A stretch of DNA of 64,000 bases, from positions 4,925,180 to 4,989,179 of the forward strand of contig NC_034411.1 of the NCBI RefSeq assembly GCF_002078875.1, in the 5' to 3' direction. The notes under the pieces are model-generated. The model searched no databases. It saw only the letters and a list, made by a program, of their open reading frames with translations, and had not been told where the DNA came from. Source of the stretch: Numida meleagris (taxonomy: Eukaryota > Chordata > Aves > Galliformes > Numididae). Positions 1 through 14,100 of this stretch are shown piece after piece (the stretch's first letter is position 1; every line of letters begins with the position of its first letter). The translations under genes were made by a program, and so were the position numbers.

Positions 1-2034
1 CTTTCATAGGAATAAGCATTGCAATCAAACAATATCGACTTGTGGTTTTGGTCATAAAGGCTAAGTTTTTAATGTCTTTCTATGGCACTAACTGGATATT
101 TGTATGTGGATTCATTCTGTTCACAGAATGTTTTATTAGAGGTGCTTTACATTTGACATTAGATTTAGTTCTGCTTTTGCTTTTAGAGATGTATAGCATA
201 AGTTTTCACTTTTGAAAGTTCGTCTGCGCTGACATTCTCATTCTTAATTCATTAGGAGCCCCTATAGCAAAGAGGCTGAGGTATGCTTTGTGGTCCTGAA
301 TTTGTCTATCACTGGTGTAACAGTAGAGCCTTGAAAGCTCCGAAGGACTGAGTTTCAAAGCGCATGCCAAGCCAAAAGGTTGTCTAAAATCATGTGTCCC
401 AGCACCTAACCCCATCACCCTAGTGTTTTTCAGTTGTTCATAGTCATATGCTTGTCAGTCTTGTTCAATAACAGGTTTGCAGACCTCTGACATCTCTATT
501 TAAAATGAACTGACAGCTTTCCAAAAACAACTGGTGGAGGGCACATTTAACTGTTCATTATGAAATGGATTGTTAAAAAAAAAAACAACCCACACGGTTT
601 AGCATTTCATGTTTTTTCTCTAAGTTCAAACTAATATTCACTGATTTTTTTTTGTTTCTGTTTGACATTAATTTTGCTTATATACAATATGTGTTTTTTC
701 CTTTCTTAAGCGTTTCCTTTTGTGGGAAGTGCGAAACCGACAGTCTTGGCACGGTTATTTTTGGCTTTGTGAGCAAACTTTATAAAAGCAATTCAATGAA
801 TTACAATGTTAGCTGCACTGATTTCTTCAGATGCTGCATGTCTGAGATTTCTTAAGAATTCAAAGAGGCCACGTGGCTGGTTGAAATTAGAATACTTTTT
901 ACAATTTAAACATAGCAAATTGAAATCTTATCTTGGGGCATCCCATTGAAATACTGTAGCTGTTACTGGAAGTTTAATCATTTCTTTATAAATCCGTCAA
1001 TTTCGCATTAATATTCCTACTTCAGCCTAACAACAAAATATAGAGGGAAGTCAGGGTTTTTCTGGTGCCAGCTGACAAAGGCCATATTGTTTTTTAAACA
1101 AGGAAATAATTTCATTAGTTAAAAGCTGATGCACACCCTCTCACATTCCTAAAAACAAAATCTAAATCTAGTTTACATGTAAGTATTCAAATATTTCCCT
1201 AGACTGATCATTGGCATTTTTTTAATGGTTTATGATGCAAGGCTGTGTGTTTATGACAAATATGAAGGATTAAATCTGCAGTGATGGCACTAACAACAGC
1301 TTTCTAAAGGAAAAACATTCATCTGACTGCTGTGATCTTCAGCCACCACTATCACTCCATTGATAGCTCCCAAACTACGTCACTTTGCTTTCCAACTTCA
1401 ATCCCTGACTCTTCTTCTGAGTTCCCCCAGGGCAACATTCCTCTTCCCCAGCCATCTTGTATGTAAATTGTTTTCAAATGAGTGAATTAATCAACATTGC
1501 AGAACCTTAATTGAAAATACAACTGATGATGCATGTCAGTTCATTCAACTTAGAAATATATTTTAATTTTCATGTTCCCCAGAGAAATTAGCTTCTTACT
1601 TTAACATCTCTTCACTATTACAAAGAGGAGATTTTAACCTGAAAAATGCCACTGTCGAAGATCAACTTTTAACTTCCCTCTGTTAACCCCCCAAAAAACA
1701 TCTAAGATATATTCATAAGAAAATCCAGAGACAGCAGAAAGTCAGGAAGAAGATCCCAGCAGAAGATAAAATGACTAATTCTATTTTAATCTGTGGCCTT
1801 AGATACTGAACCTTTGAATGCCCATTTGGACATAATCCAGAAAGAGTTTTCAGGTGCTATAAAGAATTGCTTCTTTAGTAGTGGTACTTTTTGGAAACTA
1901 ATTACGGCAAAAGAAAAAGTCATGAAAATAGACCATGTATTTCTGACAGAGGAAAACTGGATCTCTAGAAAAAGTGCTCAGTCAACAGTGACCTCTTCCA
2001 TTGCGTGTTGCACCGCTTATCCCTCCCTGTTCCT
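1..2034 (-). other. 3' UTR and downstream DNA of the minus-strand gene
   Basis: This follows the TAA stop at 2035-2037 in gene direction. No further coding exon is needed. AT-rich sequence holds several possible poly(A) signals on the minus strand: ATTAAA-type near 1786, 1562 and 974, and AATAAA near 132-137. I cannot say which is used. The 70-codon ORF at 206-418 has no good splice context. Confidence 0.45.
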
Positions 2035-2187
2035 TTACACCCATTGTCGAGGACATGTGGTCTTTTGATGCTTCAGTTTCCAGTTGGAAGGTAACTGCAC
2101 TTTTTTGGGCCTGGCTTCAAATAACAACCTAGCAAGACTGGTGAAAGCAAATGACAACGTTAATAAGTCCTTTTTTTCCTTTCCTGC
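2035..2187 (-). CDS. Last coding exon with TAA stop
   Basis: Fifty codons plus TAA. The acceptor is very strong: a long T/C run (TTGTTTTTTCCCCTCTTTAAAG) directly before the exon. It starts in phase 0, matching the phase-0 end of the exon at 3484-3599. The residues begin [15 protein letters not shown] and end [10 protein letters not shown] hydrophobic helix-like stretch ([12 protein letters not shown]) is followed by a basic tail with many Lys. No downstream donor is required because the stop is internal to the exon. Function unknown. Confidence 0.8.
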   Translation of the reverse strand, partial: AGKEKKDLLTLSFAFTSLARLLFEARPKKVQLPSNWKLKHQKTTCPRQWV

Positions 2188-5100
2188 CTTTAAAGAGGGG
2201 AAAAAACAATCATTTGTGTCAGCGTGCATCAGTCTCTGCCTCTGTGAAATGCAGTTCGATTTCTGTGCTTGAAATTAGCCTTTGCATCTGGCTCCCAGCA
2301 ACTGGGTTTATTATTTATTGTGTGCAAGCTGTATACACAATGCAGACTGATCAAACACCCATGATAGGTATTACTTTGTTCCGAGTTTTTTCATCAAGAT
2401 ATTCCAAGGGAAATAAGAAATATCTGAGTGGTAGCTGTGAGAAGGGCTAGTCGGATGACTAAGCACAGACAAAACACATGCAACATTTTAGGTCAAGGAT
2501 TTGACTTTCTTTTCTGTACAGTTACACCTCTGGGTCATTGCTATTACAATTGTTACTGTTGGCTTCGCATAATTCCTTCCCCCACCTCTCTCAGTATATC
2601 AAATGAATAAAGTGGTTCATGTGACTTGAACAGCTGTACTAGGAAGGAGGCTTTTTTTTCAACTATTCTTATTTTTAAATTGAAGAGCTTATTAAAAAAG
2701 AAGTACTTCAGAAAGTTAAATTTCTTAATGCTGCACATCCTTGGAACCCTAATCACTTCCAGATGGAGCAATTCATACTTCTAAGAGAGCACTAATTTGA
2801 AAGTGAATCGGGGTTTTGGGTATATGCATCTTAGAGCACCCTTGTACACTGCAGAAAGCCAAAGCCCTTAAAAATTAAGCAATCTGGTTTTGAAAATAAG
2901 TACTTTATTTTTAAACTTTATTTAAGTAGTTCCCGTTAAAAATAGATTTTATTTCCTGATGCTGTTCCTGTGGTACTCGTGCACATTTTTTTGAAGCTGC
3001 AGTAAACACAGAAGACAGTAGAGTAGGAAAGGTGGTTCAGTGATACACCGTAACCTGGCCTCTGGCAGGGTAGCACATGTGTGGGTGAAAGAGAGATGGC
3101 TTTGCAGGATCCATCTGAGGTTTTTCCACCCTAACATTTGCTACCTTGCGATAGCATTGCTGAGTCTTATGTTACTCCCCACACATTTCTGTTGTCAGAT
3201 TTTATTTTCAAATTCTCTTTTTATAGTTAATTACTTTCACTAATTAGCCAATTTCTGTTTTGTCTTACGGGCTTGAAGACATATCACTCACCGTTGCAGT
3301 ATTTGGGCTGCCTCTCTGTAAAATCAGTGTAAAATTACAGTGTCGTCACTTGTCGCTTGGCCTCTTGGGCCACTTTCTTACAACAGCAGCAATTTTTCAG
3401 ATGGTGAGGATCAAGTGAATCACGCTGTGTTCATTGGGACATTGATACCAGGATAACATCAAATCAGTTCTGTCATTTCTTACCTCGTGACTTATTCTTT
3501 TTCTGCGATCTCTTGGTGGGCCAAGAGCAGATTCCAAATTATCTCCAGTCCCAAATCCCATCCTCTTGCTATCCCTAGAGGTGAAGCAAACTGCTGACAC
3601 TGAAACCCACCACAGACATCTATGTCATAGTTTGCAAGAGTAAAGGAGAAAAATCTCCAGCAAAGTGTTTGTGGTTTTCAGCCCAAGTGCGATGCTTTTC
3701 AGTACTTTTTAACAAGCGATGTGGTTGCTTTGTCCTGGAGAGAAAAGCTTTTTTTTTTTTTAATAAAATCCTGTTTAGAAAATAGAAAATGTGCATTTTA
3801 CCATGTCTTGCGATTGTCCAAAGTGTTTTTGTTTATTTTGAAGACAGGCTGAGGGAGCTGGGCCTGGAGAAAAGAAGGCCGCGAGGAGACCTCAGTGCAG
3901 CCTTCCAGTATTGAAAAGGGGAATATAAACAGGAGGGGAATCAACTTTTTACAAGGGTAGATAGTGACAGGACGAGGGGGAATGGTTTTAAGCTTAGGGA
4001 GGGAAGATTTAGATTGAACGTGAGGGGGAAGTTCTTCACAGAGAGAGCGGTGAGGTGCTGCTGGCACAGGCTGCCATGAGAGGCTGTGGATGCTCCGTCC
4101 CTGGAGGTGTTCAAGGCCAGGTTGGATGGGGCCCTGTGCAGCCTGGTCTAGTAGCAGATCTGGAGGTTGGTGGCCCTGGCTGTGGCAGGGAGTTTGGAGC
4201 TTGATGATCGTTGGGGTCCCTTCCAACCCAAGCTGTTCTATGACTCTATGATTTTGAAGTCTCTCTTGAAACCCAAAACACACACACTTTCTTCATTGAC
4301 TTCCATCTGTGTTTTCCCTGCGTTTTCTCATTACTCACAGCCTCAGTAATTTTACTGTTACATGTGGCTAGGTTTCAATTACCTGAAAATTTACTTGCCA
4401 CATTTTCTTCTCACAGATTTTAATATAAAAACTATTTCTACACATGAACGGGTCAAAATATAGTGCATGCGTTTCTCAATATGCTTAGGAAGTAGTTTCT
4501 CTGCGATTAAAGGCTAAAGATGATTCTTACTCTGACATAGCTTTGTTAAGTTGTAGGAATTATATATCTTAATGATAATGAACATTAGTAAATATCTGTC
4601 TGAAAGCTACTGTTCTTGTTATTACTGCCTAGTTACAACAAACTGTGTACAATTAAATGATATGCATAATGGGACTTTTCTCTCATTTTAAATTTGTTAA
4701 ATGTAACTTGAGCAAAACAGGCAAGATTTGTGATGATTCTCTTGCTACAGTAATCGAGATAAGGAAAATCAGCAAAGGAAAAGAGCAGAATTGCAAAATA
4801 TTGTCCTTAAAGAAATAACCAGCACATAATGGAAAAAAAAAAACAACTCATGGTATTACATTTGACAATCTCAGGTTATTGGAAATACCCCTAATTATTG
4901 GGTTATTGTTGAAAGCTGTTTTCTTTCAAAGGCTTACATCAAAACTCAAGTATGTGCCATGATAGATATTTACCAAACATACCTCTAAAGGCTGACATTG
5001 TAAAGTCATCTAACGTAGTAACAGCTTTTTCTGGACCAAGTCATACCTGGGGGACGCAACATTTTATAGCTGAGTCTGGTTCAGCTTAGAATTTACAGGG

Positions 5101-8100
5101 TTGACAATTTGCTACTGCTCATTTTATGAAAGCTAGATTTCAAATGAAAGCCTATGCATTCATGTGATACGCAAAGCCTAGGCCTGCCTTGCCAACTGGT
5201 CAGCTGCCAGTTATAAATTATACTGTAGGTATTTTTGTGTGGAATATGGATAACATACTGCAATTTCTGTATTTAATTTATTAAAGTACAGTGCAAAGCA
5301 ATATGCAGTCAGCATTTGCGTACTTTAGCTGCACATTAGGCATATGCTTTTGTTCTAAATGTAATCAAAATTATGGTATCTCAGATACCACTTAGTGAAA
5401 TCTGTTGGCAAATGCTACGGTTTTTATTGTGATGACTGTATTTTTGCATGTCTTCAAACGATACGCCGTTGCTGTAGGTGCTGGTTTTTGAGGCAATTTT
5501 CTCTTGCTTGCCGTGCTGTGCACAGCTGCTTTGTGGAACAGGTGATGGTGCCCCCAGCTTTCAGGTCTGTACTAATTACATGGGGAAAAAAAATCAGTCA
5601 TTATGCTAACGCTCCTCGTGTTTCCAGCACCTGCTCCAGAAGGGGCCATGGTAAGTGCACAGGTAGGCCCATCCCTCAGACTGAAGTGCCTCGCTGTATC
5701 TTGGCAGCAGTCGTCGTGTGCTGTGAGGAACGTCCCACAGGGTACAGTCAGCATATATTCTCTTGGAAGATCATTATAGCATACGATGTGTGGCTTAATA
5801 CAGGTTTTAAAAAAACTCACATGCAAATCGTCCATTTGGATTCAGTACAGGTAGAGGGAGTAGAAAGATAATTGCATGATGCCAGGCCTTGTTTCTTTAT
5901 AAATTAGCTGAAAGTTGATGCAAAGTTATCTTTGAAGATTCAAATGCCAATTAAAGTAATAGCAACATAATCAGTCATTACAGCATACTTTATTTTAATG
6001 ACCTGAGTAGTTTAAATCTTCTTTTTCATCTTTGACCACACCCCCACATATTTCATTTCCATCGGAGCTGTCAAATGGCTCTCAAAAGTTGGGCCTCGGT
6101 TTTTATACAGTTGCCTATAAAGGAGGACTTGTTTCACTTTTCACTTTTCTTTAAAGTTGACTTGGTATTCCATTAGAGAAGGTATGAGTCCTATCCAAAG
6201 AAATGTTACCCTGTGGTCCTGACACACAATAAAAAAAAAAAAGACATATTTTGCAGTCAGGGCAAATTTTGGGTTCTGAGCCAAAATCTGTGGGCTTCTC
6301 TGGACTCTGGATAGTGAATTAAAACCCCAAATGTTTTTGTAGCTATAACCTTGAGCAGTTGTTTTGGGATAGATACCAATAAATATAATGGGTCCCCTGG
6401 GAAGAGACGGAGCATTTTCTGATTTATGAAGGGGAAAAAATCAATAGTCTCCCTGAGGCTATATAAGTCATGAGTATTACCAGTAGTTTTATGCAAAGTT
6501 GACAATATCATGAAATATAAACCCTTGGTTTGGAATTTTACCAGAAATTAAAGTGGCATTAAAAAGAAAAGTAAATGTTTTGGCATATGTATTAAGAAGG
6601 TGGTTTGTATTTCTTATCATTTCACACTGTAAATTCCTTTCAACTGAGCAATAAAAGACAGTTCAGAAAAGATTTAGGAAGAGTTGGGATCTCAGTCCAT
6701 GTCTCTTCTCTGAATTATTATTATTATTTTTTTCTTGCTCTGATTAAATGCCTCTCTGCGGAATAGTAGTTCTGTAAACGACAAGTCACTCTTACTGTTC
6801 TTCAGCAAACTGGATGTAGTGAAATCAGGAATTGATGCTGGTTTTGAAAAGGTTGCACATGCTTTCTGACTGTGAAGGGATTAAACTGCCAATATTTGCG
6901 CGCAAACACCATTGTTTTGTTGGGTCACCTGTTTGTTCCCCAGGCCTCCCTGCATGATCGTCCTCGGCACTTACTGGTTTCTTTTTCAATGTTTATTTCT
7001 ATTTCTGACTCTGCAGAGGAAAAAAGGATGAGAAGTTATACTCAAATTAATGAGACAGAAGGAAAAACAGTTATTTACACAAAACAGATCAACTAACAGA
7101 AGTCCAATGCATGGGTGGTGTGAATTGTACTTCTGGTCTGGAGGTTTTACTGCTGACTTTAAAGTGTTGCTTCCATAAAGCTGGCCTGTATTTGGGAATG
7201 GAGCAGACGGCAAGGAATTCTGCACCAGCACCATCCTATTACTACCCCATCAATATTTCTAAAAGAATAATGTCTTTTCCAGTATACATTGCAATGTATG
7301 TGATGTGTCCAAAGAGTAGCATTGTCCATGTTGCTAGCTGGTAAGTGCTTTGAGGTGAGTCCTTCACAATGAATGTGGTGCGCTGTTTGAAGGCGGTGCA
7401 TGGGTTGCGTTGTGGAGGCTTCAGGTTTGCTCTCCCTCTGTGTATTTCCTTTTCAGATACTGTAGAAAAAAGCAAAGGAGATGTTTTAGTAAATTGAGAA
7501 GTAGTGGTGTTCTAGTTCTGCTACCCCAGAAAAGGAGAAGTGTGTTGTTGCTACTGAAAAAGTGAGAAGCTTAAAAGTACGTGAAAGATTTTTTTCACTC
7601 TTTATCTGAGTTGAAGGAGATACTTAAGGGCTGGAAGAATCCTGCTTACTCCTTGTTCACGGTGATAATGGAGGTATAAATAAGGAGACCTATGTAATCT
7701 ATACTGGCATCTGTACAAGAGGCTCCTGGTGGGGGCTGAGGGCTGTTGCCCAACCCCACAGCTGACTCGTCCCGCGCAGGTCCATTCATGTGGCCGACTT
7801 CTCCCGGTGCCGCCCTCCCAAGCAGCCTTTGAGGTGGGCAGATGGGCTGATAGCAGGCGTCCCAGCCCCTGTGGCCCCAGCCAGCTGTGCTGTGCGCCAG
7901 GCCAGCTGCGTTTTCCTGGAAGGCTGATCCTGAGCTATGGGTGCAGTCCTCTTTGGGCTGCCTGTGCTTTGCAGGGCCGGTTGCTTCCACTGTTGGCCAC
8001 GAAGCTCACCCGTCTTCGTAGCCTTTGCACAGGGAAAGGGCTGCAGTTTAGCACCGGTCACCTCTGAGTTGGCTGTGTTCATGGTCAGGGACGTGGGATT

Positions 8101-11100
8101 GTGCCTGGCTCTGGTGAAAACACAGTACCTGCACGTAATTAAAGGAAAAAAAGGAAAGTTTTTAGCTGCTTGGGACGTGCGCAAAGTTTGGATATGCGCA
8201 AGTGGAAATAAATTGAAACACGCAGCTCTCTCCAAAGTAAACAGATATGACTGTGAATATACACAGGGAAGAGATCAGTTGAGCTTTACACAGTCATTTT
8301 TCAAGTTAAACATGCTTTAATGTAAGCCATAAATTTCATCATATGAATATTTTTATGAGCTGCATTTCATCCATTTATTACTCCGCAGTTCCAGATAGTG
8401 ACAATGGGTAAATACAGTGCCAGCTCGGCTGCATGTTGAGACACCGGGCGCCTTCCCTCTCTTGCATGTTGTTTAAGCAAGGGTAACAAATTACCTGTTA
8501 TTTCAGACATAATTTGGTGTGCTTTTTCATTTGACTGTGCAGCTGCCAAGATTTCGTGCATATATTCAGGCCGTGGATTTCTGACTTCAGGTTCAAGCTG
8601 AAGGTTTTGAGGGTTCAGTGTGGAGGTGATGGCAGCTTCACTGTTGAAACATCTTTGAGGGCAGATCTTACTTTTAGTTAGGATCTTGACTTGGCTGGTA
8701 AATTAAAATAATTTTAAATCTGTAATACTGTGGTACTCGTGAAGCAATTAAGTACACTGGAAGCAATACACATTAGAATAATTTTTGAGAGATTTTAGAC
8801 AGATTACTGTGCTTATGCCATAGATATGCACCTGTGTTATTTGAAAAAATAATGTTGATTGACTAAGAGCCCTTTCAGAGGCAGGGTTGTGAAAGAGAGC
8901 TCCGCCATAGCTTGCCTGGGGCAAAAATTCTCAACTCCCTGAAATGGTGCAGGTGAGTGCATGGAGCCTCCTGCAGAGCCTGGGTAGGGTCAGACCCACA
9001 CTGACGCTGCCTGCCCGTGGGTGCTTAACTGGGGGCTGGGGTTCAGCCATCAGCAGGTGTGAGCTAAGGAGGGACACTTCAACCCTCCTCCCTCCCTCCT
9101 GAAGAGGGACAGCTAAACTGCTAATTTAGGCATAGACATTAAGTGTCTGACTGCAGGGTGGGATAAATACAACCCACGTTTAAGGAAGAATACTGTATCT
9201 TGTCTGATACAGAACCCACCTTGGGAAGATGTTTATGTGCAGCAAAGGCAGAGTTGAAAGGCAGATTCTAACATACAAGTAGATTATTATCAGCTATACC
9301 GATTCTTTATAAATAAACATACTGTATATTTAGAAGGTAGTTTTAGTACTTCTCCTAAACATACCTGAGAAGTAAGGTTCTCTTTTAAAGTTTTACTGCA
9401 CAGAAGTCCAGCATGGCATGCTCCAAGAGCCAGTGGAGCTTCCTAAATTTGCTTTTCCTATTTCAGTCTTATTGGTATTTTCATCACTAACTTAAAATTG
9501 ATCAAGGAAGACAAGTCCTTGCAGCCATGAAATACAGTGCTGAAGCAGTCATTGCCTTTGTGAGTGCTGTACCATGGCAACCCTATCTGTGGCCTGTACC
9601 AAAGCACTGCGATTGGAAGTTTGGTAGATGAAGGAATGGCTCTAGTATTAGCAGACCTTAATCTGCAAATAGTACGGTGCTTTGAATGAGAACTGACCTT
9701 GTTTGCTAGGCATAGCACCACCTTGATAGCTGTACAGCAGCTTTCTAATACTTTTATTTTCCAGTGTAATGATACCTCTCACCCGTATATTGATGACAAA
9801 ATTGCCATGTTTCTAGAAAAGAAATTATACTGTATCGTGTAATCTTTTTCCCTGTCTTCACCCAGAAAGAGATTATATTTCCTCTAAAACGTCGTGGAAG
9901 CAAGAAGCTGATACATTCTGTAAATCTGAGAATAAATCCCTCTTCCTCTCCCCAGTGCTTCTCTCTCTCTTTTATTTAATTGTTATTCATTTCTTTGCAC
10001 AGGGAAATCCACTGTTGGTTTGGGCCATCACAACTTTTTATGTCTTCGGCTAGTGTTGTGCTGCTTAAATATTTTGTCATACCAATTCAAATAAAAATTA
10101 TATGCTGAATTGGAAATGCTCTATGGTTCTTACAGTGGATAAAATATGTTAATTTGTGTAAATGCTCTTCTGAGAGCAGATGCTCACTCTGAAAGCACGC
10201 TTATCTTAAAAGCTGCATGTCTTTCATTCTGGCCTTCTTTTATATGCACAGTTTGTTTTTTTTAAATACATCTTAATATTTGAGGAGAGTTTTTATAGGG
10301 GACATTTGAAGCTAAGTGAAAAAAACCTCAGCTTTTTCATAAATATTCATGGTTTCGTAGAAAGTCATGTAACTGAATTGCTATTTTCTTTTGAGTTTTT
10401 GTGTGCTCCTCCCCTTTCCCTTTTTTCTTTATGCTTCATTTCATTGCTATAGATTAGCAAATTACGAATGCTAGGTTGGCTGAGCCATTATATGCTTGAC
10501 ATCAAGTCTGGTATGTGAAGTGTTAGTCTGCTCACTTTTGTTACAGAAGTTTTATGTATCTTAATAATGTGTGATAACACAAAAAAGTGCATTAAGCAGC
10601 AGTAATATGACAGACTATTTACTTTCGTGGTTTGCAGTGTAATCTCAGTATTTATTTGTGTCATAATTGTCAGCATATAAATAGAAGTATATGCAAGTTG
10701 TGTTTGACATCAATAACCACAATATTGCATTATGTGTTAACTATGGAGGAAAATTTTGCAGGAGACCTTTTTTTTTTTTTTTGGAAGTACTTCTATTGGA
10801 ATGCTAACTATTATGAAATGTTTTCCTTCAGAATTCAGCTGCTGTGAAAACTGATGGTCATTTCATTTCAGATGGACGACAGCTTGGTTCCCAGTCACAG
10901 ATATGGAAATAGATAACTTCTGATTCAGGGGAGGTTGTTTTTGCTTTATCAGATTCGATAATTCCGATCATGGGATAAGGGTCGTCTTTCTCTTACCATT
11001 TTTAGTAGAGCTGCTCATACTGGAAAGAGTCTGGAAGAAGTGATGCTAGATACAGCAAGAATAAACATCTGGTAAAAACAGCTGGACCATATCATTGCAA

Positions 11101-14100
11101 ATACCGATCTGTAAGGAAAACACCATGGAATATATGCAGCAAAATACACTGATATATTCTCCTTACAAGAAAATACTGACATATTTAATGTTATATACAT
11201 TAAAAATTCATCTAACATTAAATATTCTTTTCAAAGTTTTCAAGTCTACACCTGTGGTAAATCGGCACACTATATAATACGTAAAAGATGGACTGTGTAG
11301 GGCGATAAGAGTAATGAATTTCACATTTCCTGCTACGAAACCCACAGAGCCTGGTACCAGCTGATCGTAAATAAATGCCCAGTCAACAGCAGTGTCAGTC
11401 CCTGTAACGAGAACATCAGGGTAAATAAATCAAATGTTATTTAGGACATTTTTCTCAGTAGGAAAGAAATACACAAGTGCTTTCCGGATGTTATTCTCTG
11501 CTGATTATTCACTGCACACTTTTATTCCGTCTCATTCACTGAATTTCAATGTGTTAGATATTTAAAATTCAGTCAAATTTTGGAGAGAGGGTAAAAATGG
11601 CAGAGGACTAGGATATTCAAATCTCATTGGAGAAGTGAGCATATAAAGCAGAACGCCCGCAGCACGCTGTTACAACAAAGACCTGTAGCCTTTTTTCCGT
11701 GGTCAATAGCCTAGTCAAAAGACAGCTTTGCATATATTACAAAGATAACTTTTAATGATGTATTTCCCTTTTTAGAGATTTATTCTTCGTCTTCCCCTGT
11801 GCTTCCGTAGCATTTCTCACCCTGTGCCATTTGCAGTCGTGTTACATGTTCCTGCTGGAGCAACACGTATGCCTGCTGTCACCTGGACACCCAAGGCCCA
11901 TCAGTGGCTTTCTGTGGGGCCGAGGCGTGGGCAATGGCTTCTCAAGTCGCAGCTTTGCCTGTTACTGCTCAGCATCGAATCCATTGCCTTGGGAAATTGT
12001 TATGCAGAAAGCTGTGTCCTATCTCTTTGCCGTACCTCCTTACGTTTTCAACGTCGTCCCTCGGAAAGCTAATTACAGGGTCCGCAAAAGGAGGTTTTGA
12101 ACTCAGACAGTTTGTTTTCTTTCCAATTCCTTATTCTGAGTATGGCCCCAGGAACGGAAAAATCAGTGGTTTGTCTGTGGTCACATTTAGGACAGAAATG
12201 AGAAGTTTTGAAGAACTGAGCTGCTGTGAAAGGTGAATATAAAATACAGTCTCTGTATATGGAAAAGAATGTGCTTGTATGCTTATGTAGATAAATACTG
12301 ACATGAAATGAAAGCTGATACAAGTCATCCCTAAAACCAAGTCATTTTTAAAAAGTAAAAGCTTACTTATGGCTACGAAGCATAAGCTTTCCATCCTCTG
12401 GGTTTGTGGTGCTTGTATCCCACTGGCACAGCATTTAACGATCAAATCCAGAATGATTCAGATTTTTTCCTCTGTTGCAGAAGAGCCACAATGGGTCACA
12501 AGGCTATGGTGGTTAACTCTGAAGTTCAGCTGTGCGTATGAATGTGTTTTCTTACTGTTTCTGTTTCACAGGATTCTTGTTTAGCGCCTTAGGGGTTTAA
12601 GATTTCTCCCCACTCCTTTATTTTGTTACTATGGCTGGGGGTAGCAGAGACCCTAAGAGAGCTTCCAGTGGGAGTTACATATGTAAGAAGTTGTACCAAT
12701 GGTAGCTGTGTCATTGACTCTCCTCTCTTTCAACAACTAGACCAGATTATGTAATCAAAGTATATAAGCTTATGAATTGCCTCCTTCTACTATCTTTCAC
12801 ATGCTTTTGGCTAGAAAAGGTCCACCAGCGTTTACATGAAGCACATGTAAAATTTCTCAGGCTGTTAGTGCTCTGCTGCAGTGCTACCAAATGAGAGGGT
12901 GTTGAAATATCTTCATATTGTTCTCTTGACTGCTTACATGGTGGCTTTCAGCTTGCAGAAATGCGTTAGCTGTGCCGTGGCAGAGTGCTGGCTCCTCTTT
13001 CTTGTCGTTTTGATTGTGTGCAGTGCGCATTTGTCAGACAAAGATAGTAAAGATAATATGACCTAGCTCATTGTGAAAGCCAGACCTATGACCTTTTATA
13101 ATGTTGAAAATGACAAGCCTCTAGAAGCTATCAGTGTACATTACAATACGTACATAACCTCTGTCGTCTTTCTGTTTGTTTGGCCTTGTGCTTCCTGTTA
13201 GTTGGAAGCATATATTATTACCTCAGCCCTATTTTAATTTAGAGCAGGAAAGAAACATTTTCCCAAAGCCAGCAGATCTTTGCTATGGCGTAGATGTAGG
13301 TTATGACCTCCCATAGCCTGTTGCAATCAGCACAAATGCTGCCTCTGTCACACCAATTTTGCAGTATGCCAGAATAAAATAATAATAATAATAATAACTT
13401 CCAGTACAAGGCTTGAATACTACAGTGACCCTAAGGTTGATGACACAGCTAATCTCTGTATTTCAGCTATGTTGATTGCGCAGATCAGTGTAAAATTAGA
13501 TAGGTAAAATTACTTATCTTTACGTATTATTAAAAATTAGATGAGTAAAATGGTTAGTCATTACTGTTTAAATAGAACTTCACTGCTAAATAAATACTAG
13601 CAAATTGTAGGCATGTGAGAATTTTAAACTTGAAACTCATTGCAGTCATTCTTTCAAACACCATCCCCTTCTGTCTACTTGAGTGCTGATGAATTAGACT
13701 GATACTCACCACTTTTGTAGCAATATGTCCTTTCTACGTTGATTATTTCTGAAAGCAGGGTCAAAAAAATCTGGGTGTCTACTCAGTCTTAGCTGTGGTG
13801 AATAAAATCAAAGTATCAACCTACCGAGTTGAAAAACTACTGTGAAATTAATATCTCTAGATTAGGTGCTTCTGGTTTTAGTGTGATGTTTTGGTGCTGT
13901 GTGAATGGAAGTATGCTTCAAAATCTGAATCAATAGCTGCATGCTAGCCAGTATCATGACTTCTGGAAGCTGCAGTTTCTGCTGTGTATGGCTGAAGTGA
14001 TGCTTTGTGAGAAGGAAGGTCATCTGTCAATAATTAGCTACATAGCTGTGGATGTAAATGGGAGAACCAAAGGTATTCAGCAGGTAAATGGATGTTCAAA

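Noticed and set aside
206..418. 70-codon ORF near the left edge
   Set aside because: The gene already ends with a stop at 2035; the only acceptor (GATTTTAG) is poor.
5395..5871. 158-codon plus-strand ORF
   Set aside because: It lies in an intron of the minus-strand gene, has erratic Cys-rich composition and no splice or promoter context; about one ORF of this length is expected by chance in 128 kb of read strands.
7720..8320. GC-rich patch with several overlapping ORFs on both strands
   Set aside because: Long ORFs follow from GC content; no splice sites in phase with the gene and no recognised motif.
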